From contig DATAUW010000012.1 in assembly GCA_036268055.1 (NCBI GenBank), positions 248,001 to 312,000 of the forward strand: 64,000 bases of DNA, read 5' to 3'. The translations under genes and the position numbers were made by a program. How positions within the stretch are numbered: the stretch's first letter is position 1; the number at the start of each line of letters is the position of its first letter. Source of the DNA: Verrucomicrobiia bacterium (GTDB taxonomy: Bacteria > Verrucomicrobiota > Verrucomicrobiia > Limisphaerales > Pedosphaeraceae). The notes below the pieces were generated by a model, which saw only the letters and a list, made by a program, of their open reading frames with translations, did no database searches and was not told the origin of the DNA. Below are positions 48,340 through 56,746 of the stretch, piece by piece.

Positions 48340-49464
48340 TTATTGTTCGGCGAGGAGCTTGGTGACTTTTTCTTCGAGTTCGCCGCGGGCGTTTAGGTCG
48401 CGGAGGTTGCCTTTTTTGTCCACGAGCCACATGGTGGGAATGCTGTTGATACCGAATTGCTGGCCGAATTTATTTTTCCAGCCGTCGCCGTCGAAATATT
48501 GCGGCCAGGTCATTTCTTTTTCCTTCAAGGTTTTTTCGAGGGCGCCTTTATCCTGGTCGAAGCTGATGCCGACGATTTCAAATCCTTGAGGATGAAGTTT
48601 GGCATAGGCGGCTTTGACGTTGGGCAATTCGCCCATGCACGGGCCGCACCAGGTCGCCCAAAAATCCACGAGCACGACTTTGCCTTTGAGCTTGGAGATG
48701 TCCACCGCGCGGCCGTCCACGGCGGTGTATTGGATGTCCACCGGTTTGCCGACACTGTCCATGCGTTTGAGGACGCCTTTGGCTTGTTCCTTGACTTCAT
48801 CGGGCGCGGAACTGTTCACGATTTCCTGGGCGAGAGATTTGGCGTCGTCGCCTTCACTTTCCATCATGAGGCTGGTCATGACTTGATACGCTTCAGGGCG
48901 GTCGGGAAAATCTTTTTGCAAGGCGCGCGCTTTTTTCAACAGTTCAGGTCGGGAGTCGGGCAATTTCGCGAACAATGGTTTCAGCGCGGACATACGCATC
49001 TCCAATTTTTCATCGGGACTCAATGAAGGATCGTTCGCGCGCGCGGCGGTGAGGGCATCCAGGCGCGCGGTTTGGGTGGTATCGCCGAAACGCGTCGTGG
49101 CGATGGTCAGCAATTCGTATTCGATGTGGTGGGCATCGGCGGCTTTCGGGTGAGTGGGATATTTGGTGTAAAAATCTTTGGCTTCGTCGGCGCCTTTCAA
49201 GAGCAAGGGGAGATAAAACTTGGCGGCCTGTTCCTGAGTGGGCGGGGTGGTTTGCCACTCGGTGGGCGGCATGGGAGACTGGGCGGCCTTGCGCACGAGG
49301 CGCCACGCGGCATCGGCGTCTGCATTGGCGGTGGTGTTGGTGCTGGTCGAAGCGGGGGCATCTTGCGCGCGCGACAAAGTGACGTTGCAGGCGAACAGAC
49401 TGATCGCCAAGGCGGGCACGATGAGGGCGCGATAATTGCCGAGAGAGGAGAAGGTTGGTTTCAT
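48340..49464 (-). CDS. Periplasmic TlpA-family thioredoxin-like protein
   Basis: A 374-residue exported protein. Signal peptide about 1-34 (...CNVTLSRAQ). The middle, 50-240, is alpha-helical and TPR-like (ALQKDFPDRPEAYQVM). The C-terminal 130 residues are a TlpA/ResA thioredoxin domain: GKVVLVDFWATWCGPCMGELPNVK (Cys273 and Cys276 of CxxC) and the cis-Pro region INSIPTMWLVDKKGN. Such proteins reduce disulphides of cytochrome c or other periplasmic proteins. Fits a respiring cell; the exact client is unknown. Confidence 0.87.
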   Translation of the reverse strand: MKPTFSSLGNYRALIVPALAISLFACNVTLSRAQDAPASTSTNTTANADADAAWRLVRKAAQSPMPPTEWQTTPPTQEQAAKFYLPLLLKGADEAKDFYTKYPTHPKAADAHHIEYELLTIATTRFGDTTQTARLDALTAARANDPSLSPDEKLEMRMSALKPLFAKLPDSRPELLKKARALQKDFPDRPEAYQVMTSLMMESEGDDAKSLAQEIVNSSAPDEVKEQAKGVLKRMDSVGKPVDIQYTAVDGRAVDISKLKGKVVLVDFWATWCGPCMGELPNVKAAYAKLHPQGFEIVGISFDQDKGALEKTLKEKEMTWPQYFDGDGWKNKFGQQFGINSIPTMWLVDKKGNLRDLNARGELEEKVTKLLAEQ

Positions 49465-49504
49465 AGTGGATCCTTTATTTCAACTATTTGTAACCTGTTT
49501 TGGG

Positions 49505-50134
49505 CTAGACCGCAAGTTTCGTCATGTCGGTTTTTGATTGTTGCTCGGCGCGCACGGCGACGCGGGCGGATTCCATCAGAATGGCGCAGGGTTCGAGGCA
49601 GGGAATGAGGCTTTTTTGTGCGGGGGCGTCCGGTGCGAGGCCGGTAACGCTCCACAGGCGGCGTTTCAAACAATTCGCCGGGGCGCATATCATTTGGATG
49701 ACTTGCGCGGCGGCGAGGTCGGAGAGCATGGTGGTGATGCGATACATGCCGGATTGGCGGTTGGTGTAATCGCGGTAGTTGGTGACGGGCGGTTGGGCGG
49801 ATTGGGCGGCATACCAATCGGCGATGGCGCCGGGGTAAAGATGGCTCAAGGCGGTTTCGAGGTCGGGGTCGTTTTTCGCGGCAATGCGCCAGCCACGTTG
49901 CAAAGTGGGCGCGGATTTGAGGGGGCGGAATTCGCCGGTGGCGGTGACTTGTGCGAGCGCGCGGGCGGCGGGGATTTCGATGAGGCGCAAGGATTGGGGC
50001 GGCGCGGAGGCGTCGTCAAGGTGCAGCAATTCGTAACCCGGCGTGCATCGGCGGATGAGAACTTGCGCGAGGGCAAGTTCGTGGCCGATTTGGGCGGCGA
50101 AGGCTTTGAGCGCGGGATTTTCGATGTGTGACAC
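49505..50134 (-). CDS. DR2241-like 4Fe-4S cluster protein, putative
   Basis: A 209-residue soluble protein. The C-terminal half has a cysteine pattern C150-x4-C155 (MICAPANCLKRRLW) and C179-x3-C183 (IPCLEPCAI), fitting a [4Fe-4S] cluster. The segment PPVTNYRDYTNRQSGMYRITTMLSD recalls the DR2241 cluster-binding domain that is usually fused to a CbiX-type sirohydrochlorin chelatase. Here there is no chelatase domain, so it stands alone. The N-terminal part (residues 1-100) could be the DR2241 stabilising domain. Assignment is from memory of the family and should be treated as tentative. Confidence 0.55.
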   Translation of the reverse strand: MSHIENPALKAFAAQIGHELALAQVLIRRCTPGYELLHLDDASAPPQSLRLIEIPAARALAQVTATGEFRPLKSAPTLQRGWRIAAKNDPDLETALSHLYPGAIADWYAAQSAQPPVTNYRDYTNRQSGMYRITTMLSDLAAAQVIQMICAPANCLKRRLWSVTGLAPDAPAQKSLIPCLEPCAILMESARVAVRAEQQSKTDMTKLAV

Positions 50135-50511
50135 TTGTAAGACAAGTTAGAGAAATGAGGGGATTTGGAAACGAAATAATTGTGGCATGGGTGGGTGGCA
50201 TATTTGCACATTGGGGGTTGGCGAGGGCGTCGATGAAGGCGGTAACGCGCCTTGGGGCGCGACTCGCTGCGCTCTATATGGTGGGGGGATTTTTGGCGGG
50301 TGACCCAGGGTAGGTTCGAGGACGAACCAACCCTGGGCTTTGTTGCGGAACCTACTTCGAGGTTCCCGGAGGGACGGCGGAGTGGCAGGTGCGCCTTCGC
50401 CGCTGAGGTGGTGTGCGGGGTGAAACGGGGCTATGTTACGGCTCGCGGGTACGCTCGCCCTCCCCAATTAAGGGGCGGCGGGTTGTGAGAGGTGTGGTGC
50501 AGGGATTAAGC

Positions 50512-50603
50512 TTTCTTTCGTCCCTGCGGGACTGGGATTGAAGGGGAGTTCAACCCAGCAATAAATTGCTGGGCTAAGATCTGTCGTCCCTGCGGGACTT
50601 CGG
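50512..50603. repeat. Palindromic dispersed repeat, partial copy 3
   Basis: Matches the second half of the 255-bp repeat (TTCTTTCGTCCCTGCGGGAC ... AACCCAGCAATAAATTGCTG ... GTCCCTGCGGGACTTCGG). The rest of the gap 50135-50798 has decayed palindromes (AACCTACTTCGAGGTTCC near 50350) and no gene. Confidence 0.8.
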
Positions 50604-50798
50604 CGGCTTGGCAGCACCGCCACGGGGGTAGTGCGCGGATGCGCGCAGAGCAGCGGTCGCGGAGGTTCGGTTTGACGCAAAAGGCGTTGCATATATATAA
50701 TAGCAACATGGCCGAACGCATTGAAACGGGACGAGATGGGGATGTCGCGGCGTTTGGAATTTTTGGCTTCACCACTTTTAAGCATCTTAGGAACTATC

Positions 50799-52985
50799 AT
50801 GGCTGATTCCGCTGTACTCAAAAAAATTTGCGCGTTATTGGGCGAGAAATATGGCAAGGCCGGCGAAGGCGCGGCGGAGCGATTGCAGCAATGGCTCTCG
50901 GGCGCAATGCCTTTTGCCCACACGGAGATGATCGAAAAGCATCTCGACGAAAAACATGCGGGTTTGTTGTTTGATTGTTTCTGGCAGGTGCTTCCGTTCG
51001 GCACGGGCGGGCGGCGCGGGCGCGTGGGTTATGGCGCGAATCGCCTGAACCACACGACGGTGGCGATGACGGTGCAGGGGCATTGCCAATATTTGCGCCG
51101 GGTGTATGCGAACCAAAAAGATTTGACGGTCGTGGTGGCAAATGACGTGCGCGTATTTCGCGACATTGCGGGCGTTTATGGCTTTCTCGGCAAGGATCAT
51201 CCGCTGCTGGGGGTGTCGTCGCGGTCGTTGTCGAAACTGGCGGCGGAAATTTACGCGAGCAACGGGATCATCGCCTACATCAACGCCCCGAACGCCAGCG
51301 ATGCGGTGCTGAGCACGCCGGAACTTTCGTTTGTCATCAACAAGCTCAAGGCGGTCGGAGGCATTAACATGTCTGCCTCACATAATCCGCCGGATGATAA
51401 CGGGCTGAAAGTTTATGACGATTACGGCAGCCAGCCGATCGCGCCGAATGATCAGTTGCTGGTCGAGGCGATGAATCAGGTTCGCGAAGTGAAGCCGATG
51501 CCTTTTGCGGAAGGGTTGGCGCAAGGTCTAATCCGTGAAGTGCCGCGTCATTTGCACGAGGAATATGTTCAGACGTACGTGGATTTATACGCGAATTTAC
51601 AGGCGCCGGTGAAGGACTTGCCGATTTGTTACACGCCGCTTTGCGGAGTGGGATTGACGACGGTGGGCGATGTGTTGAATCGAATCGGTTTTCCAATCGT
51701 CACGCCGCCGGACGAAAAGGCGGATGGAACTTTCGCGGTGATTCCGTTCAAGGCGCCGAATCCGGAAGTGGCGCAGGCGACCGATCCGGCGAAAGTTTTT
51801 GCGGACGCGAATCATTCGGGCGTGGTGCTTTCGAGCGATCCGGACGCGGACCGCGTGGGTCTGGAAGCGAAGCTCGCGGACGGGACGTGGTATCATTTTG
51901 ACGGCAATCAAATCGCCGCGATCCTGTGCTATTATTTGATGCTCGATCCCAAAGGGCCGAAGCGCAAAGGGCTCGTGATGGAGACGCTGGTGACGACGAA
52001 GATTTTGAGCAAGATTGTCGAGAAGGCGGGCGACTCGATGTTGATTGATGATTTGCTGGTTGGTTTTAAATATGTCGCGAATGTTTTGAAATGTTTGGAG
52101 CGCGACGGTTCGTTTCGGCAGGTGAAATGTTCGCCGCAAAAATTGGTCATCGCGACCGAGGAAAGTCACGGCGTGATTTTGGTGCCGACGATTCGCGACA
52201 AGGACGCGACGCCCGCGTGTTTGTATCTCGCGGCGCTTTATCAGCGGTTGCGCCAGGAGGGGCGGACGTTTTTGGATTATTACGCGGGCATTCTCGAGGA
52301 GTGCGGCGGTTATGATACGGTGAATCGTTCCATCACGATGACCGGCGGCGAAGGCATCATGCGCAAGGATCGTATCATGGAACAACTGCGGCAATCGCCG
52401 CCGAAAACTTTGGGCGGCCAGGCGGTGCGCAAGGTCGTGGATTTCTGGGACCAAAAAGAGTTTGGACCGTTCGTGAGTGAGACGGATAAGTTGCCGCGAA
52501 ATGTGATCCAGCTTTTCACGGACAGTTTTATCATCACGATTCGTCCGTCGGGCACGGAGCCGAAGTTGAAATTTTATTGCCAGCTTTTGCCGTTTGGAAA
52601 ACCGTCCACCGCGAAGGGCGCGGCGTTGTTGAACGAAGTGCGTACGAAGGCGGATGAAGTCTCGCGCGTGATCTATAATGATCTGCTGGGGATCATCGGA
52701 GTTTCGTTGAGCGAGGCGGCGTTGATGCTGCCGGACATTGTTGATCTCGAATGCAAGCAACAGTTCGACCGCGAAACGGTCAAGGGCCTGGAAGAGGCGC
52801 TGGCGAAGGGAACTTTTGCGAAGGTGGAGCAGGCTTTGGATTGGGTGCGGCTGAAGTCCGCGCCAATGACACCGGGCGCGAATCCGTTGCCGGCTTTAAA
52901 AGCGCCGCTGGCTTACTTGTGCAAACAATGGTCGGCGAAGTATGGGGGCGTGGCGGCGGAGTTGGGGCGTTGGGCGAGCAAGTGA
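50799..52985 (+). CDS. Phosphoglucomutase/phosphomannomutase, long form
   Basis: A 728-residue alpha-D-phosphohexomutase. Start set at ATG 50799 (MADSAVLKK); the longer frame is spacer. Four motifs are intact: phosphoserine loop NMSASHNPPDDNG (Ser194), metal loop SSDPDADRVG (347-352), sugar-binding ATEESHG (454-457), and phosphate-binding RPSGTEPKLKFY (583). The family usually has 450-600 residues; here there are about 80 extra residues at the start and about 120 after the last domain. It interconverts hexose 1- and 6-phosphates for glycogen, cell-wall or NDP-sugar synthesis. Confidence 0.88.
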   Translation: MADSAVLKKICALLGEKYGKAGEGAAERLQQWLSGAMPFAHTEMIEKHLDEKHAGLLFDCFWQVLPFGTGGRRGRVGYGANRLNHTTVAMTVQGHCQYLRRVYANQKDLTVVVANDVRVFRDIAGVYGFLGKDHPLLGVSSRSLSKLAAEIYASNGIIAYINAPNASDAVLSTPELSFVINKLKAVGGINMSASHNPPDDNGLKVYDDYGSQPIAPNDQLLVEAMNQVREVKPMPFAEGLAQGLIREVPRHLHEEYVQTYVDLYANLQAPVKDLPICYTPLCGVGLTTVGDVLNRIGFPIVTPPDEKADGTFAVIPFKAPNPEVAQATDPAKVFADANHSGVVLSSDPDADRVGLEAKLADGTWYHFDGNQIAAILCYYLMLDPKGPKRKGLVMETLVTTKILSKIVEKAGDSMLIDDLLVGFKYVANVLKCLERDGSFRQVKCSPQKLVIATEESHGVILVPTIRDKDATPACLYLAALYQRLRQEGRTFLDYYAGILEECGGYDTVNRSITMTGGEGIMRKDRIMEQLRQSPPKTLGGQAVRKVVDFWDQKEFGPFVSETDKLPRNVIQLFTDSFIITIRPSGTEPKLKFYCQLLPFGKPSTAKGAALLNEVRTKADEVSRVIYNDLLGIIGVSLSEAALMLPDIVDLECKQQFDRETVKGLEEALAKGTFAKVEQALDWVRLKSAPMTPGANPLPALKAPLAYLCKQWSAKYGGVAAELGRWASK

Positions 52986-53035
52986 GGTTTTTATGAAGGC
53001 TATTTTAACGCAGAGGCGCAGAGCGGGGAAAAGAT

Positions 53036-53086
53036 TTTAGCCACGGATTGAACACGGATGAAATCCGTGTTCAATCCGTGGCTAAA
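53036..53086. repeat. Perfect 24-bp palindrome downstream of the phosphohexomutase
   Basis: Arms 53036-53059 and 53063-53086, loop GAA. The arm is the TTAGCCACGGATTGAACACGG repeat also seen at 2848 and near 55070. Position between two convergent genes suits a terminator-like role, but no clear T run follows. Confidence 0.8.
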
Positions 53087-53138
53087 GCCCCGTCTTGCTG
53101 AAAACTGAACACTTGAAACTTGACACTTCCCCACGTTT

Positions 53139-54479
53139 TTACGCGACAAACCCATAATCATACGGCTTCCGCATCTCCCGACTAAGATGCTGATTCGCCT
53201 CCTCCGCCCCTTCGCCCGTGAACATTTCCTTCGCCGCATCCCACTGATATTTTTTCCCCGCGCGCAGGGCGATGATGATCAAGTGCCCGATCACCGCCGA
53301 GTAATGGCCGACTTCCACGCTCGCCACCGGGTCTTTGCGTGAACGCATGCAATCAAAGAAATTTTTCATGTGATCATTGCTCACCTCGAGATGCGTGGCC
53401 GTCGCGGGCAACGGCGTCGCGATGATTTCATCCTTGCTCGCGTCCAGCGTCCCGCGATTCACCCAGATCCAGCCGTCCGAGCCGATGAACTTCACGCCGT
53501 TGCGCTGCCCGTTCGGATTCACGATGCCTCCCGACCATGTATCATCCGTCGTCGTCTTGACCGTTTGCTTGATGCCATTCGCCCACGTCAACGTCGCTGC
53601 AAATTCACTCGGCGTCGTGTAACCACCGGGAATCGGCGCATTCAAAACCTTCGCCTCCACGTCCAGCGGCCCTTCCTGTCCGATGCCCCAGCGCGCGATG
53701 TCATTGTGATGCGCGCCCCAATCCGTCACCGGGCCGCCCGCGTAATCCCACCACCAGCGAAACGTCCCGTGGCAACGCTCGCGCATATAATCCACACTCG
53801 GCGTCTGCCCCTGCCAGAAATCCCAATTCAACTCCTTCGGCACCGGCTGGGCATGGAACGGCCCGCCCTTTGCGCCCGCCGGAACCCACACATTCACTTC
53901 CTCCAGCTTGCCGATGCGTCCGTTGCGCACCAGTTCGCACGCGAGCCGAAACCGCCGGTCACTCCGCTGCTGGCTGCCCGTTTGAAAAACCACCTTGTTA
54001 TCGCGCACCGCCTTGATCACGTGCCGCCCTTCCGCGATGCACAACGTCAGTGGCTTCTGCCCATAAATATCCTTCTTCGCATTCGCCGCCGCAATGTTGA
54101 TCAGCGAATGCCAATGGTCCGGCGTCGCATTGATGACCGCGTGAATATCATCCCGCTTCAACAACTCGCGAAAATCCGAATACTTCCCCGGGTTGCCGCC
54201 CTTCGCCAGCCTCGATGCCGCCGCATTCAAGTGCCCCTCGTCCGGATCACAAAACGCCACCAGATTCCCCAGCCGCGACGCATCCTGCGCATTCCCCGTC
54301 CCCATCCCGCCGCAACCGATGAGCGCAATATTCGGCCGCTCCTTCGCCGCGCTGCCCGTGGACGCATCCTCCGCCAAACTGCGCCCAACAAACCAAAGCG
54401 GCAACCCGCTCGCCGCCGCGGTCATCGAACATGTTTTGAGAAAAGACCGCCGTGAAATTTGGATCTGTTTATCAGTCAT
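53139..54479 (-). CDS. Gfo/Idh/MocA-family oxidoreductase with Tat signal
   Basis: A 446-residue NAD(P)-dependent oxidoreductase exported by Tat. Start set at ATG 54479: the N-terminus contains QISRRSFLKTCSMTAAASGLPL (twin Arg, then hydrophobic core, then a cysteine-free end ASTG). The Rossmann motif is IALIGCGGMGTGNAQDASRLGNLVAFCDPDEG, and the substrate domain has YGQKPLTLCIAEG, AINATPDHWHS and WWWDYAGGPVTDWGAHHND, typical of the large Gfo/Idh group of Planctomycetes and Verrucomicrobia that act on sugars such as inositol or glycan pieces. Substrate unknown. Confidence 0.9.
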   Translation of the reverse strand: MTDKQIQISRRSFLKTCSMTAAASGLPLWFVGRSLAEDASTGSAAKERPNIALIGCGGMGTGNAQDASRLGNLVAFCDPDEGHLNAAASRLAKGGNPGKYSDFRELLKRDDIHAVINATPDHWHSLINIAAANAKKDIYGQKPLTLCIAEGRHVIKAVRDNKVVFQTGSQQRSDRRFRLACELVRNGRIGKLEEVNVWVPAGAKGGPFHAQPVPKELNWDFWQGQTPSVDYMRERCHGTFRWWWDYAGGPVTDWGAHHNDIARWGIGQEGPLDVEAKVLNAPIPGGYTTPSEFAATLTWANGIKQTVKTTTDDTWSGGIVNPNGQRNGVKFIGSDGWIWVNRGTLDASKDEIIATPLPATATHLEVSNDHMKNFFDCMRSRKDPVASVEVGHYSAVIGHLIIIALRAGKKYQWDAAKEMFTGEGAEEANQHLSREMRKPYDYGFVA

Positions 54480-54598
54480 ATAAAATAATTTGGTGCCTGA
54501 GATGTTTGTACGCAAATCCTTCTTGCCATACCAGTCGTGAAATATAACTACGCCACACTGCAACCAGGCTTATTAAATGCGCTAAAAAAATTGAACCT

Positions 54599-54988
54599 TC
54601 AGACGTGCCCCTCCCCTCGATGGCACATCTTCAATGCCCTCTCCAAATCCTCCTTGCGAACAAAAACTGTAAACTGATCTTTAGCCTTGGTTTCATTATC
54701 CGCCTCGCGTTCCTCTTTAAGCTTTTCCGCCCAAAATACGATCCCTTCACGTTCCATCTGCCAGAATAACTTCACCGCACTATAAGAATCATAAACAACA
54801 AAACGCTCGAAACCTACTGGCAATCCCGTTTCCTCATTAAACTGAATCGGATTGCCTGTACTATCCATAGGCACCCCTGCTTCTTCAGTCTCCGCCACAA
54901 CCCCGACAGCTTTCAATGGTTCCTGATCAATACTGCAAGTTACGGCCTCATCCGGATATTCCGCCCCACAATAAGTGCATTTTTTCAT
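54599..54988 (-). CDS. Zinc-ribbon protein, hypothetical
   Basis: A 129-residue protein from ATG 54988. The N-terminal zinc ribbon KKCTYCGAEYPDEAVTCSIDQEPL (CxxC...C with a Cys/Asp fourth ligand) is followed by an acidic linker and a domain with FERFVVYDSYSAVKLFWQMEREGIVFWAEKLKEE and FTVFVRKEDLERALKM; the last part resembles the small DUF2007 signal-transduction-like domain. It stands alone, moderately AT-rich. Function not known. Confidence 0.6.
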   Translation of the reverse strand: MKKCTYCGAEYPDEAVTCSIDQEPLKAVGVVAETEEAGVPMDSTGNPIQFNEETGLPVGFERFVVYDSYSAVKLFWQMEREGIVFWAEKLKEEREADNETKAKDQFTVFVRKEDLERALKMCHRGEGHV

Positions 54989-55194
54989 AAGATCATCAGG
55001 TGTCCCGGCGATCATGGAAAATTCGATTCAAACCACGCTAACAGACCGCGCCGTTCTTATCAGTAGAAAAAATCCGTGTTTCCCCCGTGTTCAATCCGTG
55101 GCAAAAATAATCTCTCCCGTTTTCTCTGCGCCTCTGCGTCAAAAATTTGTTTTCTGAATACTTGAAACTTTCCGCCGCTCAAGCTAACCTTCTC
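54989..55194. repeat. Repeat-containing spacer
   Basis: Contains a degenerate copy of the ATCCGTGTT...CCGTGTTCAATCCGTGGC motif (about 55066-55102) and a CTCTGCGCCTCTGCGTC tract (about 55125-55141), relatives of elements at 53036 and 37861. No gene. It forms the first part of the gap before the efflux gene. Confidence 0.6.
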
Positions 55195-55230
55195 GCGCAA
55201 TGTTAGTGCGCAATCAAATGTCCGTCCAAA

Positions 55231-55399
55231 ACGCCGATGCCTTCCTGGCATCTCCGGCGATTGCGTACCCGTACGTCTGCGTCGTCGTCGTAAAGGCTCA
55301 CTTCGTCACCCTGGCGTGGCGAAACGGCGGGCAGCGCGCACGAGAATAACCAAAACAAAATTTCTCCTGCCCTGCTCCCGAAAGGTGGCAGGGCTTTTT
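55231..55399 (+). promoter_or_regulatory. Structured leader RNA with terminator before the Fsr efflux gene
   Basis: A series of pairings: hairpin P1 CGCCG-ATGCC...GGCAT-CGGCG (55232-55259), hairpin P2 TTCGTCAC-CCTGGC-GTGGCGAA (55302-55323), then GGGCAG (55329-55334) that can pair with CTGCCC (55367-55372), competing with a terminator stem GCCCTGC/GCAGGGC (55369-55375, 55388-55394) followed by TTTTTATTTT. This is the architecture of a riboswitch or attenuator. I do not recognise a known class. Confidence 0.5.
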
Positions 55400-55411
55400 A
55401 TTTTAACCAAA

Positions 55412-55429
55412 ATGAAAGCCGTGTCGTGA
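55412..55429 (+). CDS. Five-codon upstream ORF coupled to the efflux gene
   Basis: ATG AAA GCC GTG TCG TGA: a tiny frame encoding MKAVS whose stop overlaps the GTG start of the efflux gene as GTGA. It would let ribosomes terminate and restart, coupling translation. No good ribosome site is visible before it. Confidence 0.35.
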   Translation: MKAVS

Positions 55430-56676
55430 ATATAAAAACTGAAATCGCACCCGCGCCCGCTCCGCAGAAACGCGCCGCCGCCGTCGTGCGCAATTCCACC
55501 CTCGGCATCCTCTTCGCCCTCAGTGGATGCCACCTCCTCAACGATTCCATCCAGGCGCTCATCCCCGCGATCTATCCCATTCTCAAGGATTCCTTCGACC
55601 TCAGCTTCACGCAAATCGGCCTCATCACCCTGACCTTTCAAATGGTCGGCTCCGTTTTTCAGCCGCTCATCGGCCTTTATACCGACAAACATCCCAAGCC
55701 CTACTCACTCGTCGCCGGCATGGCCATCACGCTCGTCGGATTGATCGCGCTGGCGCTCGCGCCAAGTTATGCCGCCGTCCTCATAGCCGCGGCGATGGTC
55801 GGCATGGGCAGCGCCATTTTTCACCCTGAATCCTCACGCATGGCCCGGCTCGCTTCCGGCGGACGCCACGGCTTCGCGCAATCGCTCTTTCAAGTCGGCG
55901 GCAACGCGGGCAGTTCGTTCGGACCGCTCCTCGCCGCGGGCATCATCGCCAAATATGGCCGGCGCGAAATCCTTTGGTTCACGATCATCCCCTTCGCCGG
56001 GATGCTCATCCTCGCCCGCGTCGGCAACTGGTACAAGCAACACCTCGCCGAACGCCGCGCCGGCAATTTCACCGAGGAACATCATCATCCCGTCGCCAGG
56101 GCGCAGGTTCCCATCGTGCTCGCTATCTTGCTGTGCCTGATGTTCTCCAAATTCTTTTACCTCGCCTCGATGACGAACTACTACACGTTCTACCTCATCA
56201 ACAAATTCGGCGTGAGCGTGCAGCAATCGCAGATTTATCTGTTTGTGTTCCTGTTCGCCACCGCCGTGGGAACCATCGCGGGCGGTCCCATCGGCGATAA
56301 AATCGGCCGCAAGCTCGTCATCTGGATTTCCATCCTAGGCATGGCGCCCTTTGCGCTCCTGCTGCCGCACGCCAATTTATTTTGGACCATCGTGCTCAGC
56401 GTCGTCAACGGCATGATCCTCGCGTCAGCCTTCCCGGCGATCCTGGTTTACGCCACCGAACTGCTGCCCGGCAAAGTAGGCGCCATCGCCGGATTATTTT
56501 TCGGCTTCGCGTTCGGCATGGCCGGCATCGCCTCCGCCGTGCTCGGCAAACTCGCCGACGCCACCAGCATCATCTTCGTGATCAAAGTCTGTTCGTTCCT
56601 GCCCTTGATCGGATTGATGACTGCGTTTCTGCCCAACCTTAAAACCGATACACATAACGTAACATTGGAAGATTGA
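55426..56676 (+). CDS. fsr: Fosmidomycin-resistance-type MFS efflux transporter
   Basis: A 416-residue major facilitator of the Fsr family with 12 predicted helices. The signatures SGCHLLNDSIQALIPAIYPILK (helix 1), GLITLTFQMVGSVFQPLIGLYTDKHPKPY and AAAMVGMGSAIFHPESSRMARLASGGRHGFAQSLFQVGGNAGSSFGPL are those of Fsr. Known members export fosmidomycin or similar compounds. The only family-like start is GTG 55426, overlapping a 5-codon upstream ORF. A structured leader with terminator precedes it, so it is probably induced by a ligand. Confidence 0.87.
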   Translation: MNIKTEIAPAPAPQKRAAAVVRNSTLGILFALSGCHLLNDSIQALIPAIYPILKDSFDLSFTQIGLITLTFQMVGSVFQPLIGLYTDKHPKPYSLVAGMAITLVGLIALALAPSYAAVLIAAAMVGMGSAIFHPESSRMARLASGGRHGFAQSLFQVGGNAGSSFGPLLAAGIIAKYGRREILWFTIIPFAGMLILARVGNWYKQHLAERRAGNFTEEHHHPVARAQVPIVLAILLCLMFSKFFYLASMTNYYTFYLINKFGVSVQQSQIYLFVFLFATAVGTIAGGPIGDKIGRKLVIWISILGMAPFALLLPHANLFWTIVLSVVNGMILASAFPAILVYATELLPGKVGAIAGLFFGFAFGMAGIASAVLGKLADATSIIFVIKVCSFLPLIGLMTAFLPNLKTDTHNVTLED

Positions 56677-56746
56677 TGCTGCCCTCTTGCCGGCACCAGG
56701 CTTGGCAAAAGGGATTTCTCGACTGCCGGATAATAAAGATGTCTCA

